A DNA stretch of 64,000 bases, taken from a virus. The notes under the pieces are model-generated. The model saw only the letters and a program-made list of their open reading frames with translations, was not told where the DNA came from and did no database searches. The stretch lies in the IMG/VR virus record IMGVR_UViG_3300029882_000268, positions 26,119-90,118 of that record, one strand, 5' to 3'. The position numbers were made by a program, and so were the translations under genes. The first letter of the stretch is position 1. Each line of letters opens with the position of its first letter. This document shows positions 55,781-62,992 of the stretch, in pieces.

Positions 55781-57226
55781 TTAGTCGCCGAACGCCTGAG
55801 TGAAGGAGTGGAGGCCGTCAAATCCCAGCCGGGTTTCCAGCACGTTTTGGGGCTCCTCGTCGAACATGTCCGTCTTGGCGACCTTGCCGTCCTTGAAGAA
55901 CACCTTGAGCCACGTGCCGTCGCCCGCGTATTCCGTGTTGCGGGAGTAGATCACCCAGCCGTTACCTTTGCCGTCCTCGGAGAACGACCGTTTCTCCATC
56001 AGGTTAGCGACCTGTTCCTCGATTGTACCACCTTCGTATTGGCTCGGATCAGCCTTGGCGTGCTTGAGCAACTCGTTGTCTGGCTGGGGCACCTTCTCCC
56101 ACAATTGGCTGCCCTCTTCGTCTTGATTCAAGGCGACGTTGCTGCCCTGATTGTCGTCGCGGAACCGCTTGGCATCCTCGGGGGAGAAAAAGCCTCTCTT
56201 GGGGAGTCCTCCCCTAACAGCGGCGTCGGTCGCCAGATCGTGCAGAATCCACGTGGCGGCATCGTTGCCTACAAGCTCGTTCAGGGCGTCGTAACGGCTC
56301 ATGAGCGACCGCGAGCCCGCGTAGGGTCCCTTGGTCTCAGTCTTCGGGTGCTCCTTGATCCACTTGTCGAGGTCCGCCGTGGTCTTAATACCGAGGCTCC
56401 GCAGCTTGGCGACAGCCTCACGGGTGCCTTGGCTGCCAGCCCGCTTGCTGTTCATCTTGGAAAAGGGCATAGCCTGCGGCTCGGGCACGCCGGGTTGACG
56501 CTCTGGGCGGCACTGCCAGCCGATCCACTTACCCTTGGAGGCGGCGATCTGAGGACCGTAGAATTCGCAGACGATATCTGCGCTGACTTCCATCTCGGCC
56601 TCGTTTCCGAATGAGAAATACGCTACGTGCTGTTCGTCATCCGTCGCCACGTCAAAGTCCCGCATACCCGCGTTGGCGAGGGTGTGGGCTACTTGATGGG
56701 CATACTCCTGCGGCACTCCCCAGCTTGTGGCTGGTACGAAACCGCTGATCTTACGCCGCGTAGCGACCCTCTCAGATGCGTATTGCGGCTTATTAGGAGC
56801 CCGCTGTGGGGTTTGAGGCTGGGTTGGACCCATCTGGGGCTTCTTGGGTTGCTGCCCCTTGGGGAACATGATACGGCTCTGCTCCTGTGCGCTGCCCTGC
56901 GCGGGCGGGCAGGACATGTGGGATTCCATACCGCCTTCCCATGAGATCGTCTCCCCCTGCTGGATGGGCTGTTTGCACTTGTAGCAGGTCTGCTGTCCCT
57001 GATCCATGCTGAGTGGTGCGCCTGCACCGTCTTTTTGGAGCAAAGGGTTCTGGGAAGCCATACGAACAGGCTCGACGATCTTCTCATCCTCAGCCGGGGC
57101 GACAGGCGGTGGTGGGGCGACCCTTTTGGTCGCTGGATCAAGCATATCCCCTTGCTCGTTATCATCTTGCGGCAGGATGATGGGGTCTTGATCGTCGTTT
57201 GTCTTTTTCTGGAAAAGCGGGTTCAT
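55781..57226 (-). CDS. Virion-associated protein beginning MNPLFQKK
   Basis: 481 residues. Opens MNPLFQKKTNDDQDPI, like the 551-residue protein at 14050-15705, and repeats the motif internally (ASQNPLLQKDGAGAP). CYKCKQPIQQGETISWEGGM and SHMSC form a zinc site (about 85-110). The middle (RKISGFVPATSWGVPQEYAH) and the C-terminal part (WVIYSRNTEYAGDGTWLKVF, FKDGKVAKTDMF) are compact domains. Internal or packaged protein suggested by the shared N-terminus. Not recognised. Confidence 0.65.
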   Translation of the reverse strand: MNPLFQKKTNDDQDPIILPQDDNEQGDMLDPATKRVAPPPPVAPAEDEKIVEPVRMASQNPLLQKDGAGAPLSMDQGQQTCYKCKQPIQQGETISWEGGMESHMSCPPAQGSAQEQSRIMFPKGQQPKKPQMGPTQPQTPQRAPNKPQYASERVATRRKISGFVPATSWGVPQEYAHQVAHTLANAGMRDFDVATDDEQHVAYFSFGNEAEMEVSADIVCEFYGPQIAASKGKWIGWQCRPERQPGVPEPQAMPFSKMNSKRAGSQGTREAVAKLRSLGIKTTADLDKWIKEHPKTETKGPYAGSRSLMSRYDALNELVGNDAATWILHDLATDAAVRGGLPKRGFFSPEDAKRFRDDNQGSNVALNQDEEGSQLWEKVPQPDNELLKHAKADPSQYEGGTIEEQVANLMEKRSFSEDGKGNGWVIYSRNTEYAGDGTWLKVFFKDGKVAKTDMFDEEPQNVLETRLGFDGLHSFTQAFGD

Positions 57227-57285
57227 CGGAAAAAAGGCCCTCAGTAATAGAGTCGAAAGCGAAGAGATTGTGGTATTATTGAAAG

Positions 57286-58116
57286 ATGAGAGTCGAAGCC
57301 CTTTTCGCGTGGATCACCGAACGGCACGCGATCTACGAAGCCAAGAACGCCGGATATCCGAAACCTTGGACAGAGGACCCCATCCTGAGGGCCTACCGTT
57401 TCTGCAACGTCTACCGCGAACTCGACAAGGTGACGCAGTGGATCGCCGAACACTGGCGTGATAATCACTACGATAGCCCCGAGGTATGGTTTGCGATGAC
57501 GGTCGCCCGCCTCGTGAACTGGCCCGACACGCTCGAAGAGCTTGGCTACCCTGTCCCGTTTGACCCGATGCATTTCATCGAAGTGCTCGAACGCCGCAAG
57601 CAGGCGAAAGAGAAGGTTTTTACGGGCGTCTACATCGTACCCGCGAAAGCGGGGTTCTCATCCAAGGCGAGATACATCGCCAGCGAAGTTCTCAATCCGA
57701 TGTGGTGCCAGCGCAACGACATCACCGAGTCCGCACACAGCCTCGCGGACTTCCACAAGCAATTGATGAAGTATAACGGCATGGGCAGCTTTCTTGCGGG
57801 GCAGGTCGTGTGTGACACGAAGTACACCAAGTTGCTTGTGAACAGCGTGGATTGGATGGAGTGGGCGTGTTCGGGTCCGGGCAGTAAGCGCGGATTGAAC
57901 CGTGTCATGAACTACCCCGTGGATCAGGTTTGGCAAGAGTCGATGTGGTTGGACACGATGCTCGACCTGCGGCGGCAGATCAAACCGTTAGTCGCCAACG
58001 TGGGGATGCCGGAAATCCACATGCAGGACCTCCAGAACTGCCTTTGTGAGTTCGATAAGTATGAGCGGGTGCGGTTAGGTGAGGGCAAGCCGCGTAACGG
58101 CTACCCGGGAATCTAG
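57286..58116 (+). CDS. 5-hmdU DNA kinase-type / thymine-hypermodification helical-domain protein
   Basis: 276 residues. FAWITERHAIYEAKNAGYPK, PWTEDPILRAYRFCNVYREL, DKVTQWIAEHWRD is the hallmark N-terminus of the family that includes alpha-glutamyl/putrescinyl thymine pyrophosphorylase and the hmdU-kinase helical domain, involved in thymine hypermodification of phage DNA. WFAMTVARLVNWPDTLEELG and GMGSFLAGQVVCDTKY follow. Mg-kinase motifs are not present, so this is the helical module. GGTATTATTG lies 8 nt before the ATG. Would protect phage DNA from host nucleases. The precise base is unknown. Confidence 0.8.
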   Translation: MRVEALFAWITERHAIYEAKNAGYPKPWTEDPILRAYRFCNVYRELDKVTQWIAEHWRDNHYDSPEVWFAMTVARLVNWPDTLEELGYPVPFDPMHFIEVLERRKQAKEKVFTGVYIVPAKAGFSSKARYIASEVLNPMWCQRNDITESAHSLADFHKQLMKYNGMGSFLAGQVVCDTKYTKLLVNSVDWMEWACSGPGSKRGLNRVMNYPVDQVWQESMWLDTMLDLRRQIKPLVANVGMPEIHMQDLQNCLCEFDKYERVRLGEGKPRNGYPGI

Positions 58117-58346
58117 CTGGCGGGGGCGGCTTTGCTGGGCTTCGCCGTTTCCTCTTCGGGAAGCATGAATCTCGACGCCCAATCCCGGCCGATGTGCCAG
58201 TGATCCCCACAGGAGAACACTTTAAGCAGCCGCCACGTACTGCCCCCGCGTCTCATCCCCCACAACGCGACTTTGCCCAACTCGTCATCCGCTTCTTTTT
58301 GCGAGGCAAATTTTCTATGCTCTGAACACCGTCTGTGTCGCTGCAT
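58113..58346 (-). CDS. Small hypothetical protein
   Basis: 77 residues, basic (MQRHRRCSEHRKFASQKEAD), with Trp/His-rich middle (CGDHWHIGRDWASRFML). GGTATTATG and GGAAGGAG before the start. Convergent 4-nt overlap with the kinase-like gene. Confidence 0.6.
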   Translation of the reverse strand: MQRHRRCSEHRKFASQKEADDELGKVALWGMRRGGSTWRLLKVFSCGDHWHIGRDWASRFMLPEEETAKPSKAAPAS

Positions 58347-58392
58347 AAAATCTCCTTCCTACATAATACCCCAGATTTGGTATTAAGAGAAT

Positions 58393-59571
58393 ATGGAAAT
58401 TCCGTCACTTTACCTTGAATTCGTCTCGGCGGGCGACCCCCGCTTCACGAAGGTGCGAGCAACTCACTACATTTCCTCGTTTTCCCTTGAGGAGCAGCGA
58501 TGCTTCACCGCCGAAGAACGGATTGGTCGTGGACTAAAGTTTGGCGACCGAGGGCAGCAAATACACTTCCTGATCTGGTACAACGGCGAGATCGCGGGAA
58601 TTATTTCGGGTGGTGGGGGAGTGAAGTGCACGGCGGCTCGGGACAAATTCTTCGGCGTTGACAACAAAGAGATGCGTAAGCGGATGAACCGCTGGCTGAA
58701 TGGCATCGTGGACAACACGGTCTATTGCCTGACGAATCACGAGAAGGGGCTTTTCGGGCGTGTGTTGTCGATGTGGGAGAAAACAGTTTCGGTTGTGTGG
58801 CAGGACATCTACGGCTTCCCCGTTTACGGCTATGAAACATTTATCGAGCCCGATCCTACGGTTGGTCGCGGCGATGGTCGAGGCTACCTTGACACGGGCT
58901 GGACTTTTGTCGGCAAGACAGCGGGCAAGGCCGTGGGACACCCGAAGGGAACGGGCATAAATCAGGTGGATGGCAAGTCTACTCGACAGTACGGCGATAC
59001 GACGCCGAAGAACACGTTCTGCAAATGGCGAAAAGGTTTCAACAAAGTGGTTGAAGGTGAGTACGCCTCTTCGTGGAAGGGCAAGACCACGGAAGAAAAG
59101 TACATCGCCAAACACAAGACCCGGATTCGGAAGTCGTACATCGGCAAGAAACTCTGGACAGTCGGCGACGTGGTTATCATCGATGGCGAGATGCGTCAGC
59201 CGCTCGCGGATTTCCTGATCTGGCAGGCGCAACAGGCGCTCACGCCTGCCCTGCTCACCCCTGAATACAGGAAGCAGTCCGATGGTCAGCACAAGACGTT
59301 CGGTCACTGCTACACCGTAACCGAATTCCTATACCATCAGTGGGGCAGGACCCGAGGGTACAAACCACAAGTAGTCCGGGTGCCCGAAGCGAATAACACG
59401 ACCCACTGGTATCTCAAGCACCCGAAGACCGGGCACATTGTTGACGGAACCAAAGAGCAGTTCGAATTCAAGAACATTCATATCCCATACGAAAATGGGA
59501 GAGGCTCTGGTTTCCTAACCAAAGACCCCTCCCATCGTGCTCAAGAGTTAGCGCGAGCCGCCGCCGTTTAG
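58393..59571 (+). CDS. Mom-like GNAT domain fused to a C/H/D-type domain
   Basis: 392 residues. N-terminal half: QIHFLIWYNGEIAGIISGGG, RDKFFGVDN, NGIVDNTVYCLTNHEKGLFG, RVLSMWEKTVSVVWQDIYGF and YGYETFIEP fit the Mom-like acyltransferase group that modifies phage DNA bases. C-terminal half (about 275-392): FGHCYTVTEFLYHQWGRTRG, NNTTHWYLKHPKTGHIVDGT, with Cys, His and Asp in a papain/transglutaminase-like order. The neighbouring hmdU-type gene supports a DNA modification role. The fusion partner's substrate is unknown. GGTATTAAGAG sits 8 nt before the ATG. Confidence 0.65.
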   Translation: MEIPSLYLEFVSAGDPRFTKVRATHYISSFSLEEQRCFTAEERIGRGLKFGDRGQQIHFLIWYNGEIAGIISGGGGVKCTAARDKFFGVDNKEMRKRMNRWLNGIVDNTVYCLTNHEKGLFGRVLSMWEKTVSVVWQDIYGFPVYGYETFIEPDPTVGRGDGRGYLDTGWTFVGKTAGKAVGHPKGTGINQVDGKSTRQYGDTTPKNTFCKWRKGFNKVVEGEYASSWKGKTTEEKYIAKHKTRIRKSYIGKKLWTVGDVVIIDGEMRQPLADFLIWQAQQALTPALLTPEYRKQSDGQHKTFGHCYTVTEFLYHQWGRTRGYKPQVVRVPEANNTTHWYLKHPKTGHIVDGTKEQFEFKNIHIPYENGRGSGFLTKDPSHRAQELARAAAV

Positions 59572-60530
59572 CTGCCAGCCTTCGCCGATCTCGCTTTTTC
59601 GAGGCGGTCGATTTGGGTGTTGGCACGTTCCAACGCACCTTCCCAAAGCGTTACTAAGGCCTTGGCTTCGTCAAGGTGGTGCTGCGTGATTTCGCGGAAC
59701 GTCTTCGCCGACAATGGCGTCTTGTTCTCGAAATCCGAAGTCGCCAGCGTACCTTGCGCCGACAGGGTATACCATGTGAAGTTTCCATCGGCATATTGCT
59801 TGCTGCGAGGCGAGAGCTTCTGCTTGTTCTTCAAGGCGTTGAGAGCCGCAGTTTTAGCCCCACGACGTGTCGGGTCCGAAAGGTCCTTGACGTACTTTTC
59901 GGGCAACCCGTAGCGTTCCACGATGCGGTTGTAATTCACGGGCTTCTTCGCATCGGTGAGCACCTTGACTTCCTGACGGGCCGCACCCAACTGTTGCTGC
60001 GTCCGAATGCCCTTCGCCTTCACGTAGAGCTTCTCGATACGCCACTTTTTCAAGCCGAGGGGAGACAGGGCGTCGATGACCTGTTCCTTGGTGTAGTTCT
60101 CGTCCACGTAATACTGGACGTTGAACAGGTAATCTTCATCCTTGAGACCGCGCTGGCGGGTCTTCAAGTGGTCCTTGGAGATGGCGTAGGTGCGAACCTT
60201 GAGTTGGTCGTCAACATCCAGTCTGTCGAAATTCGGGATGTCGCTGTAGACCTCGACGGGAATCTTGGGGTCATCTTCGCCGAGAAGAATCTGGAGTGCG
60301 CGGGCGAAGTTACGACCGACAACGAGCACGTAGTCGCCAGTGACTTCGATGGGGAACTTGAGGAGTACGTCGAGAGCCTCATCCTTGTCTTTGAATGAGG
60401 GCAGGAGTTCTTTCGTGACAAACTCTGGGTCCTGTGAACCTTCTGCACGAGTGTCCAGATTATGCTTCAACTGCGAATACGGAACCTCGATTTTCTTGCG
60501 GTCTGTAAAATCAAACTCTTTTCGACTCAT
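59568..60530 (-). CDS. ParB-like protein
   Basis: 320 residues. The N-terminal 90 residues resemble a ParB/Srx nuclease-like domain: KIEVPYSQLKHNLDTRAEGS, then EVTGDYVLVVGRNFARALQI (compare V-x-x-Y-x-L-V-x-G-x-R-x-x-A). The rest is helical and basic, with a possible HTH (YNRIVERYGLPEKYVKDLSD). AGGAGG precedes the ATG. Could be a DNA-binding regulator or a partition-like protein. Confidence 0.55.
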   Translation of the reverse strand: MSRKEFDFTDRKKIEVPYSQLKHNLDTRAEGSQDPEFVTKELLPSFKDKDEALDVLLKFPIEVTGDYVLVVGRNFARALQILLGEDDPKIPVEVYSDIPNFDRLDVDDQLKVRTYAISKDHLKTRQRGLKDEDYLFNVQYYVDENYTKEQVIDALSPLGLKKWRIEKLYVKAKGIRTQQQLGAARQEVKVLTDAKKPVNYNRIVERYGLPEKYVKDLSDPTRRGAKTAALNALKNKQKLSPRSKQYADGNFTWYTLSAQGTLATSDFENKTPLSAKTFREITQHHLDEAKALVTLWEGALERANTQIDRLEKARSAKAGS

Positions 60531-60767
60531 AACCTACCTCCTAGCCGCGTTGGTGCGGCACCCCATATTTGTACTGCTTCCATTCTACCACAACTATTTG
60601 ATTCCCGCAAGCTCCTCGAAGGTCACAGCGTTCACCTTCTCAGCTTTTGCAGTTTGAATTTGAAAGGCTCACTTCTGGTGCTATTATACCGGAAAATCAG
60701 AAAAATGTTTAGCTTTTTTCCGAAATTATTTTTGGGAGTCTATTGACATTTCGATCAGGATGGTGTA
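60531..60767. other. Leader region of the ParB-like gene
   Basis: About 240 nt. Minus-strand GGTATAAT (60685-60692) and GGTAGAAT (near 60591) are candidate -10 boxes for the ParB-like gene. A ten-codon frame (VTFEELAGIK) with GAAGGTG before a GTG near 60635 could be a leader peptide. No other gene seen. Confidence 0.45.
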
Positions 60768-60840
60768 TGGAGCGGGGAGGTTGGGATCGAACCACCGTAA
60801 ACCGATTGGGTCGGCTGCTCTACCGCTAAGCTATCCCCGC
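60768..60840 (-). tRNA. tRNA-Trp(CCA), C33
   Basis: 73 nt: GCGGGGA / TCCCCGC, T73, CCA; anticodon stem AGCCG / CGGTT, loop ACCCAAT (C33, anticodon CCA). T stem has one bulged A. CAGTATTAAACC ends about 2 nt before the mature 5' end, so promoter and tRNA are nearly adjacent. Confidence 0.8.
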
Positions 60841-60855
60841 ATGGTTTAATACTGA

Positions 60856-61002
60856 TTAGGAGTCGGTATCCGGGTCGTCGTCGGTCTTCTTTTTCTTCTT
60901 CCGCCGCTTGCGGTCTTCCAGCACTTCGTCAAGCTCTTCCGTGGTGCAGACGACGCTATCCTCTTCGTTAACCTTCGCCGTGAATCGTTTGAAGAATGGC
61001 AT
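60856..61002 (-). CDS. Very small basic/acidic protein
   Basis: 48 residues: MPFFKRFTAKVNEEDSVVCT, then LDEVLEDRKRRKKKKKTDDD. Its ATG abuts the stop of the virion gene at 61003. Too short for common ORF thresholds. Function unknown. Confidence 0.6.
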   Translation of the reverse strand: MPFFKRFTAKVNEEDSVVCTTEELDEVLEDRKRRKKKKKTDDDPDTDS

Positions 61003-61632
61003 TTAGAACGCCAGCACCCAACTGATGATTACGTTAACACCGGGTGGGAGGACGAGGGGCGGCAGCGTCAAGTAATTGATGAGCACCACCGAATTCGCTG
61101 GGCCCGGAGGAACGGCAATTGGATTGAAATATGGAGCCGTGAGCATCTGTGTGGCGGTAGACGGCGGATTAGTGCCAAAGGTGCCGCCGCCGATTAAGCC
61201 CATCTCGCGGATACCCTGCGTGATGTTGTCGGTCGTAGCATTGATCGTGGTCTGGAAATCGACCATGGTGCTGAGTACGGATAAAGGATTCTGATTGAGG
61301 TCAACGAAGTTGACTTTGGATAATGGCTTACGTAAGAACTCGGCGATCAGGGCTGTCTGGGTGGGTGCGGGGTCGGGCTGCGTCTCGGGAGCCCACTGGG
61401 ATGACCCTGCACCAAGGGCAAGTCCCCACACGCCGTACAGGGGTTCGTGACCCTGTTGATACGGCGGGTTCGGGTCGTTGGGGAATACGTTCGCCATAAG
61501 GCGAGCAAATAGGAATTTCACAACGTTTACTATTACGTTGTGAGCCTCGTACAGGGTTTCGCCCGTGTCTTCCCGCGTGACACGAACGTTTACTTTCGGC
61601 CTATACTGCGCGAAATCCTCTCTGTATTTCAT
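61003..61632 (-). CDS. Hypothetical virion protein
   Basis: 209 residues. VNVRVTREDTGETLYEAHNV, then IVNVVKFLFARLMANVF and GVWGLALGAGSSQWAPE: a pattern I associate with tail/baseplate-wedge or fibre-base proteins in large phages, unnamed. C-terminal NSVVLINYLTLPPLVLPPGV, beta-rich. Leads the last virion block with the paralogous fibre gene. Confidence 0.65.
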   Translation of the reverse strand: MKYREDFAQYRPKVNVRVTREDTGETLYEAHNVIVNVVKFLFARLMANVFPNDPNPPYQQGHEPLYGVWGLALGAGSSQWAPETQPDPAPTQTALIAEFLRKPLSKVNFVDLNQNPLSVLSTMVDFQTTINATTDNITQGIREMGLIGGGTFGTNPPSTATQMLTAPYFNPIAVPPGPANSVVLINYLTLPPLVLPPGVNVIISWVLAF

Positions 61633-61636
61633 AGCT

Positions 61637-62302
61637 TTATGAGAATATCCCCGCGATCACTCCCCAGTAGGTTCCCGATGAAGCGTTGTTGTGAAACCCG
61701 TACTGGTTATTGTGAGTCCCCGAATCCACTCCCCAAGCATCGGTGTACAGATTAGAGAGCCCTGAATCAAGCTGATTGTTTCCGATAGCCATGGAGGGGT
61801 TAGATGTGGGTTCAGCCGTTTCGCCCGAAGTCCCGCCATCGACAAGCTGTGCGACTACTATGAGTTCCCCCGAATTCGTTTCCATTACTTTCGTAGTAAG
61901 GGCGTTTCCCGCATTCGTTCCAGTTCCCACGGCATACTTGTCGAGGGTTGCGGAGCTAACACCACTAAATTCATACAACCCCAAAAACTCGATGCCATTC
62001 GCTCCTGTACTCGCCGCAGCGGTCACGATTGTATTTCCTGTGGTCGCACTTGCCACGTACCACATCGTGATAGAGTAAGTGCTTTCACCCGAAGTAGTGG
62101 GAAGCTGGACTGAGCCCACCTTCGTGTAGGTATTGCCGATGTTGTCCGATATCGTAGCGGTAGGGGTAGCTCCACTATTGCCTACCGCGACTGCGAAAGC
62201 GACCAGCATATTGCCTGTGGCGGGGTGAGAGGCGTATGTTGCGGAGAGACTCGACGTAATCGGATCGATGTAGGCGACTGTGTTCTGTACTTTAGTTGGC
62301 AT
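61637..62302 (-). CDS. Beta-rich fibre protein, paralogue of the 8.1-kb gene
   Basis: 221 residues: KVQNTVAYIDPITSSLSATY, HPATGNMLVAFAVAVGNSGA, ATISDNIGNTYTKVGSVQLP, GLYEFSGVSSATLDKYAVGT. Shares order and motifs with the product of 8066-8704. CAGTATTAAACC and GGGGG lie before the ATG. Likely a receptor-binding or fibre component. Confidence 0.7.
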   Translation of the reverse strand: MPTKVQNTVAYIDPITSSLSATYASHPATGNMLVAFAVAVGNSGATPTATISDNIGNTYTKVGSVQLPTTSGESTYSITMWYVASATTGNTIVTAAASTGANGIEFLGLYEFSGVSSATLDKYAVGTGTNAGNALTTKVMETNSGELIVVAQLVDGGTSGETAEPTSNPSMAIGNNQLDSGLSNLYTDAWGVDSGTHNNQYGFHNNASSGTYWGVIAGIFS

Positions 62303-62354
62303 GAAACCCCCTATGGTTTAATACTGTAATCAAGTTGCAAGATTTTGCAAATTT

Positions 62355-62990
62355 TCATCTTACTTCCAGCCCGTACACTGCGGGTTTCGGTTCAAAAAAT
62401 AGTAATCCCTTTACTGCGGCCCACCGTTTACGGACACACCAAGAGTTGAACTCGGGGGTTCGGTGTTTATGAGCCTCGGACATCTTCCTTCTTGTATTTA
62501 ACGAAGCTTTTCTATCAACCGCCCACAGTCGAATTTTCTCTCTGGCTGCGTCAGATGGACGCCCCGGAATAAACGCTCCTTGCTTAAGAGCTAGGAATCC
62601 GTTTTTCTGTAAATTGCTACGTCCTTCTGGGGTTTGAACACGCCGTTTGGCTGATGCGGACATATTGCGTTTAGCCTCATCGGACTTGTCCCTGTTAAGC
62701 CCCTTTTGGTTAATCCAATCGAACCCACCCTTACCGCCTTTTCGCAAATTGTAACATAGCGGGTTGTCCCTATGCTGCTGGACGACCTCTTCTTCTTTAT
62801 GGAAGGCGGATTCCGCATCTTCGAAGGTGAAAAGGATTTCTTTTTGAAAATTACTCACCCCGTATTTCGCTACCGCTCTACGAATCAACGTTCCCGAACC
62901 GAGGTAGGCATCATGGGGGTTACTGGTGCGATGAACACCGATGTAGTATCGATTCGTCACGGCATTCGTGATTTTATAGACTGTATACAT
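62355..62990 (-). CDS. GIY-YIG homing endonuclease (SegA/B-like)
   Basis: 211 residues: MYTVYKITNAVTNRYYIGVH (GIY-YIG), DAYLGSGTLIRRAVAKYGV, FEDAESAFHKEEEVVQQHRD (catalytic Glu), CYNLRKGGKGGFD, then NUMOD3-type repeats (KSDEAKRNMSASAKRR, ... NTRRKMSEAHKHRTPE). Its start abuts the next gene's stop. Confidence 0.92.
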   Translation of the reverse strand: MYTVYKITNAVTNRYYIGVHRTSNPHDAYLGSGTLIRRAVAKYGVSNFQKEILFTFEDAESAFHKEEEVVQQHRDNPLCYNLRKGGKGGFDWINQKGLNRDKSDEAKRNMSASAKRRVQTPEGRSNLQKNGFLALKQGAFIPGRPSDAAREKIRLWAVDRKASLNTRRKMSEAHKHRTPEFNSWCVRKRWAAVKGLLFFEPKPAVYGLEVR

Positions 62991-62992
62991 GG

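Noticed and set aside
55460-56614. 384-residue plus-strand ORF
   Set aside because: Antisense shadow of the gene at 55781-57226 and the tmRNA; no start context.
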